Shown piece by piece: positions 54,972 to 64,000 of a stretch of DNA of 64,000 bases. The stretch's first letter is position 1, and every line of letters starts with the position of its first letter. The notes below the pieces were generated by a model that did not search any database, was not told the DNA's origin, and saw only the letters and a program-made list of their open reading frames with translations. Source of the DNA: Chlamydomonas reinhardtii. Its lineage: Eukaryota; Chlorophyta; Chlorophyceae; Chlamydomonadales; Chlamydomonadaceae. Made by a program: the position numbers and the translations under genes. Location: positions 3,234,952 through 3,298,951 of the forward strand of contig NC_057015.1 in the NCBI RefSeq assembly GCF_000002595.2, in the 5' to 3' direction.

Positions 54972-57222
54972 ATGCCGGCTAGCAGCGAGCGTGACTGTCC
55001 CAGCCCAAACATGTTAACCCGCATTGCCGAAATGAAGGCGACCGCAACGCCGCCAACATTAGTCGACCTGCCCGGGGAGCTCCTCAATACCATCCTGTCA
55101 ATGGTGGACGCTGAGACGCTGGCACTGTCTGTTCCATCAGTTTGCACGACTTTCCGGGCTGCAACGATGGAGACATCGGTGTGGCAGGAGCACATTCCGC
55201 CACATGCGCTGGTGCGTTGGGCCTTGCTTCTTGTTTCAAGGTGCCCGACCACCCCCACACAGCGCGCGACCTGTGCATTACGATGACGCAACCGCACCCA
55301 CATCCGCACGCAGTCACAGCTGGCAGCGCTTCAAGCGCTGGGGTCCCGCCCGTTGCGGCTGGGCCACCTGTACCTCGCCCTGTGCGGCCGCAACCTGCTG
55401 CGCAACCCCGTGAGTGCCGAATGCAAAGCCGCAATCTATGGCAAATAGCGTGCTGGATAGTGAGCTGGGGCATATGGGACCCAGCGTTTATGTCGAGACC
55501 ATCCCCTCGTTGTTTCGTGCCTGCACCAACAGGGCTTCCGACGGGAGTGCAATACACCCACGCTGTGGGGAGGAGGCGTGGAGAGGACGGCCTGGGTGAG
55601 TGGCAGGGTGCATGCGGGTCAGGGAATACGCGGCCGCGCTAAGCCCAAAACTACAGTAGGGTTGCCTGTAGGTTTGGGGACGATTGCACGTACGGTTGTA
55701 CCCAGTGTCAATCCACGCATATGTCCTCGTACCCTGACATCCACCTAGCTACCGCCACGCCGCGGCCGCGCTTTCTGTTTGCACACGTAGGTGGTGAACC
55801 AGTCTGTAGGCAAGGAGGTGTCATGGGAGCGGGTGCCGCAGGGGATGACACCGCCGCCCTTGCCACGAAGAGCCGCACCGGCTGCACCGTCGGCGCAAGC
55901 GCAGCCGCAACAGCAGCAGCAGCCACCGCAAAACAGGATGGGCGGGCCCGCCAATCCTGTTTTGCCTCATGCTCAGCCGCTGGCACCCCCGCCCCCGCTG
56001 CCATATCCCTCCTGTCGGCACGCTGCGGCAGCTACTGGCACGGGTGGTGAGGGCGCAGGCGGCGGCGCTGGCAGATTGGCGTCCGCAATGCGACGGGCTC
56101 TGCAGGGTTTGCGCGAGTTTGCCTCTGAAGGGGTGGCGGCGCTAGAAGAGGGGCTGCTTCTGAGAGGCCAGCCGGCAACGGAGCCGGAGGCGGCCGACTC
56201 AGGGCCTGTTGATGTCGTTGCGCTTGCTCGACATGGACCAGGCGCACCGGCATCAGCTGCCACGTCCACATCACACGCAGTCGAGCGGCCGTGTCTGGCT
56301 ATGCTTGGCAGCTGGTCTGAGGTGGTGCAGGTGTGTGTGGCGTGTGCGTGTGTTTTGTTGTGTGCACTTCTCCAGGGTTGGCCTATCTATCTATAGAAAC
56401 AGCTGCAGGTGCGACCTGATGCGCATAGGGTTTGCGGCTGCCGTTGTAACCACAGCATCACAATTCGTGTACACATGCTCCGTGGCTGCGCTGCTGCAGG
56501 TGGTTGACCTGCAGTGGGAGCTGCAGCGGCGCGGGCTGAGTGCGGCGCAGGCGGCCCACCTGCTGGACGCGGGGCTGGGGCTGAGGCTGGCTGTGCACGT
56601 GGGGAGCAGGTGCGTGAAGCGCGCCTCGGCACACCTGGGAAACTGGTGGGCGGGGGGCGGGGCTGCGAGATGCTGGCGCGCGGGACGGCAGACCTACCGT
56701 ACTTGCAAACGCCGGATGCCTCCTTCCTGTGACTCCTGCCTACCCGTCTACCTTCCCTGTGGCGTCAGGTGGGACTCACCTGGAGAGTGTGCTATGGCTC
56801 TGAGGCTGGACGAGGGGCCGACGGCCGGGCCCGGGGGCGCAGGCGACGCCGCGCCTTCGCTGCAGGCCTACGTGGCCCGCCCCACACGGACACTGGTGTA
56901 CCTGGAGCGAGAACACATGCGGCGCGGCGTGTGGGAGGAAGTGGAGCATGTGGTGCCGGCCTGCCCGCGTGGCTTCCGGCGGGCTGTGGTGATGTTGCGC
57001 GGTCGCCGCGCGCCCGTGCCAGTGCACGCACAAGCGCCTGCGACTGCAATGCAGCAGCCGCGTCACGGCCTGCCGGGAGGTGGCGATGGGGCTGGTGCGG
57101 GCATAGGCGCAGGCGTAGGCGGTGGTGCGGGCGCGGCGGAGGACACGGTCGCCTTGGATGTGGAGCCACCCACTCGGTTTTGCGGGGCCAAGTTTGCCAG
57201 TGCGCAGCTGGTGTTCTGTTGA
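54972..57222 (+). CDS. F-box protein with FBA domain (paralogue A)
   Basis: Probable substrate receptor of an SCF ubiquitin ligase. Six exons: 54972-55211, 55314-55409, 55533-55595, 55791-56330, 56500-56609 and 56769-57222 (1503 nt, 500 aa). F-box at ~31-77 (LVDLPGELLNTILSMVDAET onward). The F-box-associated (FBA) fold follows: GRNLLRNPGFRREC, SWERVP, a ~130-residue disordered Pro/Gln/Ala insertion, then SWSEVVQVVDLQWELQRRGL, TLVYLERE and a terminal FCGAKFASAQLVF. The layout matches the FBXO2/FBXO6 group, whose FBA domain binds N-glycans, but the terminal aromatic residues of the glycan pocket (Y-W in animal members) are not evident, so the ligand is unknown. Tandem copy of paralogue B at 59108. 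Confidence 0.85.
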
Positions 57223-57827
57223 CGACCTGCTGGCACGAACGGGTGTTGGGAATGTTCCGCCCCTGCCTGGTGCAGGCTATGAGCCGAGCTGCCTAGGGTT
57301 CCGGTGCGCTTGCCCACCGATTGGGTGCCGCGCCCGCGCGCTGCCGCCGTTGCGGCCGCCCTACTGGCCGCAGCCACGCACGTGTGGAATATTAATTTGT
57401 ACAGTACGGTATAAAGGGTGGCGTTTTACCAGTGACATCGCGCTCGTGTGTCAATTCATCCTGTTGGCTATGATGTGGTGTGGGACCAGCTCACGTCTCC
57501 CTTCATCAGGGGGACCATCTCCCTTTGTCATTCGTTTGCAGTTTGTGTTGATGGTGTACTCCATGTCGCCGTGTTGCGGCGTGTGCCAAGCACGCATGCA
57601 TGATGATTGGTGAATGCACTGATGTACGATAAACTGATAAAGTAAACTTCCGCATCAATGCGTCAATCATATAGTAACTGACTCAATACATTGTTGTGGC
57701 AACGCATGCCATACTATAGCAGCGGCGCCAGGGGCCTGAGGCTGCCGCATTATTCAAGCAGCGCGTGGTGGCTTTTTATGGCTTGCAGTTGCTGGCCAGG
57801 CAGTGAAAGCTGCCGCAGGGCCGCTGT

Positions 57828-57832
57828 TGTAA
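57828..57832 (+). terminator. Poly(A) signal candidate of F-box gene A
   Basis: TGTAA about 605 nt after the stop codon of F-box gene A. Confidence 0.45.
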
Positions 57833-58238
57833 CCGCGTGGTCGGATGTGGTTTGCGCGTGTCGGATGTGGGATGGTAGCATGTGGTTGAATGCGTACAGC
57901 TTTGCACCAGCAGTTTACGACCGCGTGCTCTGGATGCAATAACCGAGCACGTTACGTACAGCTACGTATCACGCGCGTACTGTATGCTTCTCATCAGACC
58001 CAGCTTCTCCACTGTTTACAATTTCAATGGCTGTATGGCGACTGATGGCATCAGCAGTGGTGCCGGTGGTGGTGCGGCGGTGCGCACGTGCCGCATGCAG
58101 GTGCACTGCCGCCGACACCCGTGCTGGCCATGGCGGCGCTCATTGTCCACGACAGCCGCCACTGCAGCGCCCGCCACCAGGCACGCATACAGCCCCGACA
58201 CACGCCGCAATGTCTGTAGCCGTCTGGGCGTCCTTGGC

Positions 58239-58463
58239 CTACCTGATGGCCTTCCTGCCTGTCCAGCGTGTGAGCTCAGCGCGCGAGGGAGACCGCGACT
58301 GCTGCTGGGCTGCCTGCGGCACCGGCAGCAGTCCTGGCACTGGTATGCCGTAGCTTGACACGCTGGCAGGATCGTAGGCACTGGGCGGGTATGCGCTGGG
58401 CGGCGGGGGATACGTGACACCGGAAGGGCAATGAGGGTGGTAGTTAGCGGCAGCGGTGGCCAT
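58239..58463 (-). CDS. Doubtful small ORF, Pro/Tyr/Ser-rich (74 aa)
   Basis: An ATG-initiated minus-strand frame with the internal repeat-like YPPPPSAYPPSAYDPAS and no recognisable domain. The stop is immediately preceded by a sequence that could act as a splice donor, and a second open frame continues below it, but the only nearby acceptor gives a 30-nt intron in the wrong phase. It may be a fragment of a lowly expressed gene or chance. Confidence 0.2.
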   Translation of the reverse strand: MATAAANYHPHCPSGVTYPPPPSAYPPSAYDPASVSSYGIPVPGLLPVPQAAQQQSRSPSRAELTRWTGRKAIR

Positions 58464-59107
58464 TGTGTCTTTGTTGTCAGCCGCTACTTGCGAGAAGCGA
58501 TGATATATGTTGGAGTATTGGGCTGTACGGTCAAGCGGGGACAAGTGCCAGCATTGTAGTGCGTGGCAGTACGGCTACACCGGCCCATCCGCCATCCACC
58601 TGTGTGTCACCCGTAGGGTGGTGGCTGCGGAGTGGCCGACCGCCGGACCGGCATTGTGGCCTCGGGCCGGCGAACATGCCCTGCGCGCATGCAGCTGTAT
58701 GCTGCCAGTCATGTTGCGTGGTAAAGCAGGAGCTGACGCAGCCCGCCCGCCCCAGCAACCCGCCAGCAGGGGCATCATCGCGACCGCGAGGGGAGGCGGG
58801 ATGTGGGCCGCGTGCCGCCACAGGACGTGTACCTTGCAGGCGACAAGCAGCACTGCATACAATGGGCAGATGCTGAATGTAATTATGCGTAGTTGACTCG
58901 CTACGTGCCCTTTGTAAACAGGCTGCGAAAGCGGAACCGGTCGTCGATCCGACGGTTGGGAAGCTGCACTGGTCGAGCTGCGGGAAGTCGCCTCGCCCCC
59001 GCATGCGTGTCCCCCTTGCCTACGATGCTATGGTTTTCATTGCCTGAACACATACACATGCGGTTCGCACTAAATACAGTACTCCCAGTGCAACTGCAAT
59101 CGAAGCC

Positions 59108-61179
59108 ATGGCCGCGCTCCAGGTTCTGCTCCCCCAGTCGCTGGACAAGGCCAGCAAATATGTTCGTAAGCTCATGGATAAACTGTCTATGGCACCAAGT
59201 GGAGAGCATCAGGCGGAGGGACGCGAGAACGCAGGCCCCGCGGTCCCGCAGCAGTTTTCCGATATTCCAGGAGACCTGCTGACGAGGGTATTTAGTTTCC
59301 TGGACGTCAATGACTTGATACGGGCCCAGCTTGTGAGCAAGACTTGGCGACAGCACATTCTGCATCCAACGACGTGGACTGAACGGCTGTCGCAACAAGC
59401 GCTCGTAAGTCAACTGATATTAACAAAATACAGCAAATAGGAGGGCTCAGGAGGAAACTGCGCCCCCGGACCTCGCTGAACCCGCTCGCCAACCCTGTGC
59501 CTTGCCTTGCGGGACTCCGCTCTTCCTGCAGGCTCAGCTGGATGCGCTCTCTGCTCTGGGTGCGCCTGTTACAGCCCCCCAGCTGTACATGGCCACACGA
59601 GGCCGCAACTTCCTGCGCAACCCGGCCTTCCGGCGGGAGGCAAACACACAGCTGCTGGAGCTGGGTCGCTCCAACTTGTGGGGCAACCGCTGGACACGCA
59701 ATGCTTGGGTGAGTGCTGCAGGTTTCCACTAGGGCGTCCTGCGTGGCTTTGCACAGGTTACGGGGGGAACTCTTGCTTGGTGTTTCGTGCACTTGAATTT
59801 GTGCCGGGCGTGCCTTTGCCCTGTGCACCATGTCCCAATTGTAGGTTGAAAATGATGCCCTGAAGAACAATGTGGCTTGGGAGCTCCGGGCGGAGGGCCT
59901 CGTCAGCGCTGGGGGTGCCGGCGAGGGTGCGCCCCCGCCACCCGTGCCTTACGCCGGTGGCGGCATCCGATTGGGCGAGCGCATGCAGCAGGGCCTTGCA
60001 GGTCTACGGGCGGGGCTGTTGAGTGGCCTGGGGGCAGCCGCGGGGCTGGGCGTGGTAGGCCTGGGGCCGAGCAACACGAACAGCAGTGGCGGTGCCACCG
60101 CCGAGACTGACGTCGCGCAGGCGCTGCCGTCACACGCCGGGCCGGCTGAGGGCCGGGCGCAGCAGGGCCTGGCGCTGCAGGAGCAGGATTCGGAGGAGGC
60201 AGGTGCTGGGTCGTCATCACTGGCATCTACCTCGACTGCCGCCGGAGCCGGGGCAGACGGTGATGAGCAGTCGGTTGCAGCTTCGGCGGCCGCAGCGACG
60301 GAGGCGATGGTGGCCCAGCGGGTGACGGAGCTGCGCGAGCCTCCCTCCTGCATTGCGACCACGTCAGACTGGTGCGAGGTGATGCAGGTGGTTGACCTGC
60401 AGTGGGAGCTGCAGCGGCGCGGGCTGAGTGCGGCGCAGGCGGCCCACCTGCTGGACGCGGGGCTGGGGCTGAGGCTGGCGGTGCACGTGGGGAGCAGGTG
60501 CGTGCGTGCAGCGCGCCTTGGCACACCTGGGGACCAGGACGGGCGGTGCAAGCCGAAAGCTGCCAAGTGCTGGTTAGTAGCTGGCTAGTGGCTACCAATC
60601 GTTCGCATGAGCGAAGGCCGCTGCAACAGGTTCTGGCCTTGCCAAGTGCGTGGGCCATCGCCTTGTTTATGCATCGCTGTGAGCACCTCCTACCACCCCG
60701 TGACATGCCACAGGGCGAACATGCTGGGCCAGTTCTGTGTGGGGCTGATGCTGGACGAGGGGCCGGCACCCGGCAGCAGTGGCGAGAACGTTGCCGACCA
60801 GATGCAGCACTTTGTGCCGCGTCCCAACCGCCACTCCTTCTTCTCCGGCCGTGTGCGCTGCAACGGAACAGACAGGTGCGGTTGCCGCGGCCCGCCTTGT
60901 GCGCTTGGGGCCCCGGGCGGCTCCTCTGCAAGGGCCTGTGCGTCCACTGCGTGCTGCCGCGTTAGCACAGCGCTGTGCCTTGTTGTGCAGCTCATCCCAT
61001 GTCGTGTGTGCGTGTGCAGGTGGCACCGCTTCGAGTACAACGTGACGTGCCCGCGCGGCTTCCGGCGGGCGCTAGTGCTGCTGCGTGGCCGCCGGGCGCA
61101 CGACCCCAACGCGCCGGCATTGCCACCGCCCGTGTATTGCGGAGCCAAGTTCGCGGCCGCTGAGCTGGTGTTCGAGTAG
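59108..61179 (+). CDS. F-box protein with FBA domain (paralogue B)
   Basis: Probable SCF substrate receptor. Five exons: 59108-59404, 59532-59708, 59845-60497, 60714-60875 and 61020-61179 (1449 nt, 482 aa). F-box at ~50-94 (FSDIPGDLLTRVFSFLDVND onward), then FBA elements GRNFLRNPAFRREA, LWGNRWTRNAW, a disordered insertion, VVDLQWELQRRGLSAAQ, RWHRFEYNVTCPRGFRRA and a terminal YCGAKFAAAELVFE. Same order as paralogue A. Two introns of A (after LLRNP and after EVVQ) are absent here, and B has one that A lacks (after NGTDR). The 110 bp at 60388-60497 are almost identical to A exon 5, while the rest has diverged strongly. Convergent with TPLATE. Confidence 0.85.
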
Positions 61180-61694
61180 GGGGCCATGCGGGCAGGGTGT
61201 AGACGTCTGTATCAGGCGCTGGGTGCAGGTTCTGTACGCTGGTGCTTCGTACAGGAGGGGGAGAATGATTGTTGTGTAGCGCAGTGGTGGGGGCAGGGTC
61301 GGGCAGGGTTAATGCGCCTGCATATGTTCTTGAAGTTCAGTCAAGTTGCGCTGTCCCGAGGTTGCAGCAGCAGTTGCTTGGCGCCTTCGCCATTCGGCAT
61401 CAAGCCGCCATACAGTTACACTGGTAGTCACACATGTGATAGCCTCCAGGCCTCTCCATCGTTGTGCTCGCTGGCTTTCTCGGCTTCGCATAGGTGCTTG
61501 TCTTAAAAGCATCGTCCATAATACTGCCACCACGCGCGCAGTGCTGGGTCTTCAAAGTGTTGCCGCTGCCTCAGATGTTCGGTCACTTGCAACTCAGCCT
61601 CACAAGCTTGTTGACCTCATGCACTACTCACAAAGTCTTGCCACCACCCTCACTAACGCCAGCATCACCGTTCCGAGCCCAAACCAGCCATACG
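61180..61694. other. Convergent 3' UTRs of F-box B and TPLATE
   Basis: No gene seen. A minus-strand TGTAA at 61416 fits TPLATE; no clear plus-strand signal was found for F-box B. Confidence 0.45.
61416..61420 (-). terminator. Poly(A) signal candidate of TPLATE
   Basis: Minus-strand TGTAA about 275 nt beyond the TPLATE stop codon. Confidence 0.5.
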
Positions 61695-63957
61695 TCACAC
61701 AGCCGACAGCGCGTTCAGCCGCTGCCACTCCGCCAACGCCGCATTCTTCAGCCACGCCACACTCACATCCTTGCCCGCCGCCGCGCCCTTGGCGCCCGCC
61801 GGGCCCGTCACCGTGCCGCCCGCTGCCGTCGCGGCGGCCGCCGCCGCCATGCCCGACGCCGCGCCCACCAGCTCCGTGGAACCAATGCCGTACGAGGCGT
61901 ATGGACCAGCCAATGCGCCGCCGTTGCTGGCGGCCCCCGCCAGGCTGACGCCGGCGGCTGATCCGGCGGCGCCCAGCTGCGCCGCGCTGGCGGCGTAGGT
62001 CTGCAGCAGCGCGCCCACACGCGGGTGCAGCGGTGGGCGGGTGCCGGGCAGCGCGGCGCGGCCGGCGGCGCCAAGGCCTGCGGTACCGGCGGTGATGTGG
62101 CTCAGCCAGGAGGCGGCGCCGGACTGGACGCTGTGAATGAGCTCGGGGGAGGAGGACCTGTGTGGCGAGGGTGGGCGTGTCAGGTTCCAGCACACGTTCA
62201 CAAGACAGGCTGTAGAGGCAGAAACGCATGCGCCAAGCTACACCCGAAGGCCATGCTGCTGGTAGGCCCGGCACAACACGCAAGGGAGGCCGTGATGGGC
62301 GGGAGGGGCAGGAAACAGGAGCTGCCCTGGCATTCGACTTGCTTGCGCCGTCGCAAGCCGTCGCCCCCACCTGATGGAGAAGCTGGTGAAGGACTCGGGC
62401 GGCGCGCCCGGCCCCGCCGGCGGCATGAGCTGCGTGATGACCACCAGCGCCAACACGTCGTCCAGAGCCGTGCTCGCCACGAAGCCGGCCTGTGCGTGTG
62501 TGTTGACGGATGAGAATCTGTGCGATCAGCACTCATATACCTGAGCCTAACGACGGGGAGTAATGGACCCCACCGGGTCAGCGCTTTTCCCTCGCGTCGC
62601 TTACGCTAATGTTCAACAGTGTGTGCGTGTGAGGAAGATGTTTGGTAGGTTTTCCGCGGCAAAAAAGCGAGATCGAGGGCGTGCGTATGTGTAGGGCAAA
62701 GGGTGTGTGTGGTCGGATGGTGCTGCCTGTGACGCGGGCCTTGCCGCGTTGCGCCTGGGTCTCACCTGGAAGCCGCACACGGCGGGGATGTGCTGCATCC
62801 ACGCGCACGCCAGCGGCTGCCGCAACAGCGCCGACAGCAGCAGCGCGCCGCCCTCCGTACCCGGCCACATGCACACGCCTGCACAGCATGGCGCGAAAGG
62901 ATATCAGTGCAGTGTAGCGTCCCACTGCTTAGAGGGCAACAGCCACGACCATCCTGACCCAATACCCAGCGAAAGCCCTTACGACAAACTATCATGCAGA
63001 CGCCTGCGCGTCGTCTGAAGCTCCACATCCAACCAGGCATCCTCACAAGACTATCATGCAGTGGCTAGCGCGCCGTCTCCAGCACCAGCTCCGCCCACAC
63101 ACGCCCAGCTACGACCCCAGAGCCACAGCCAACGCACCCGATAGCTCCATGCGGCCGGGCAGCGTGGCCCAGCCGCGGTAGAACTCGGCCGCCGAGCCCG
63201 CCATGAGCCCCGCTGGCGGCGGCCGCAGCAGCAGCTGCGGCGGCAGCTCCAGCGGCGTGCAGTGCACCTGCAGCGGCGCCGGGTCCACCCGCGGCGGTCC
63301 CGCGCACAGCTGCAGCCGCACGTGTAGCGACAGCTCGCCGTAGCCCAGCACCTTGAACTGCAGGGTGGGCGGGGGAGGGCCCGGGGAACAAGGGGGCGAT
63401 GGTTTGAGGGCAGGTTGTGAGCAGGAGGGCGGGCGGCACGGCATTGCATGCATCATGCTGTGTGTCCCAAGCGTGCCGGTGGTCCTCAGCGTCACACGTC
63501 CGCTGACAGGCAACGCCTCCGCTGGTGCGCGCAGCAGCCCAGGCAGCACGCGATGTGTCGCACCTTGAAAGAGGCGGCGGCGCGGTCGTGCGGCGCGATG
63601 CGCGGCAGCTCCCAGGTGGCGGCGCGGCGGGCGGACGACAGCAGCGGCCCGTTGGTCTTCAGAGCCACCTCCGCGTCCGTGATCTCCATTGGCAGCCTGT
63701 CAGAGAAGATGTGGAGGATGCACCAAGAACGGAGGAGGGCGCCGTAAGCAGGCGGTGACGGTGTGGAACCGGGTCCAGGAGACGTGCCCGGGCTGCTGTG
63801 GGGAGCAGCGCGTGTCGTGTGCAGCCGGTAGGCTCACCTGTTGACGGCGCTGAGCATGACGGTGATGACGGTGGGGTTGCCCTGCCCAGGCGCGGGCCGC
63901 ACGAAGCAGGCACGCAGCAGCAGCGGGTCGGCCGGGCCCGTCAGCTCCTGCCATGGG
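61695..63957 (-). CDS. TPLATE: TPLATE, large subunit of the TSET/TPLATE endocytic complex (C-terminal part)
   Basis: Beta-adaptin-like subunit of the TSET/TPLATE complex, which drives clathrin-mediated endocytosis at the plasma membrane of plants. Only the 3' exons lie in the window; the 5' part continues past 64000. Exons, minus strand: 63838-63957, 63564-63696, 63138-63357, 62766-62878, 62371-62489 and 61695-62157 (1168 nt, ~389 codons with stop). Recognised from the order and wording of the plant C-terminal region: VHCTPLELPPQLLLRP, then EFYRGWATLPGRMELSG, WMQHIPAVCGFQ, ESFTSFSIR and a final segment ending LAEWQRLNALSAV, where Arabidopsis has a similar LQEWHILCKDRK. This is the appendage-like portion. 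The acidic Lys/Glu linker of plant TPLATE is replaced by an Ala/Gly-rich stretch. The first exon boundary is an acceptor at 63958. Confidence 0.82.
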
Positions 63958-64000
63958 CTGCGGAGGGCAAGGCGAGGGACCCGGCAGCCGCGAGCACATT

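Larger units (their letters stand above)
57223..59107. other. Region between F-box paralogues
   Basis: 3' UTR of paralogue A up to about 57850, then ~1.2 kb without a firm gene. One minus-strand small ORF is listed separately. The right end is the promoter of paralogue B. Confidence 0.4.

Noticed and set aside
58016-58240. Second exon for the small minus-strand ORF
   Set aside because: The intron would be about 30 nt and in the wrong phase.

Overview
The window is nuclear DNA of a volvocalean green alga. It is very probably Chlamydomonas reinhardtii, or a sister species, from the chromosome 12 region that carries EFL, CHLM, DEG1C and RPS17. The evidence is the GC-rich coding sequence, short GT-AG introns, TGTAA polyadenylation signals, Ala/Gly/Gln/Pro-rich linkers, and the identity of the genes. 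Species and locus names come from recalled gene order, not from a search. I built all exon models by hand. For every complete multi-exon model the exon lengths sum to a multiple of three and the splice phases agree.

Layout, left to right. 1-2.2 kb: no recognised gene, one weak ORF. 2.2-4.3 kb (+): EFL, the EF-1alpha-like translation GTPase. 5.6-8.6 kb (-): CHLM, Mg-protoporphyrin IX methyltransferase. 8.9-12.4 kb (+): a Deg1-type chloroplast protease. 13.4-15.5 kb (-): RCC1. 16.0-20.6 kb (+): a 1377-residue disordered protein of unknown function. 21.8-26.6 kb (-): a CLASRP/SWAP-type RS splicing regulator. 26.6-29.8 kb: a repeat island with a perfect 174-bp inverted repeat and a LINE fragment. 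29.8-31.5 kb (-): an unknown chloroplast membrane protein. 31.8-33.3 kb (+): RPS17. 34.1-35.5 kb (+): a small charged helical protein with a retroposon-like insertion in an intron. 37.0-44.8 kb (-): a giant Gemin5. 45.1-46.6 kb (+): EIF3E. 48.5-54.1 kb (-): CPSF3 (CPSF73). 55.0-57.2 and 59.1-61.2 kb (+): tandem F-box/FBA paralogues. 61.7 kb to the right edge (-): the 3' part of TPLATE.

Most genes alternate strand, giving head-to-head pairs over 280-840 bp (CHLM/DEG1C, RCC1/disordered protein, plastid membrane protein/RPS17, Gemin5/EIF3E, CPSF3/F-box A) and tail-to-tail pairs. Many of the genes serve RNA processing or translation. CHLM, the Deg protease and the membrane protein are plastid-targeted.

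The observations I rate highest are the perfect inverted repeat at 27573-27983, a 110-bp near-identical tract shared by the otherwise diverged F-box paralogues (probable gene conversion coinciding with an intron difference), two GC-AG introns inside a splicing-regulator gene, and a Gemin5 with a very large disordered insertion and a short C-terminus. I saw no complete novel multi-gene system.
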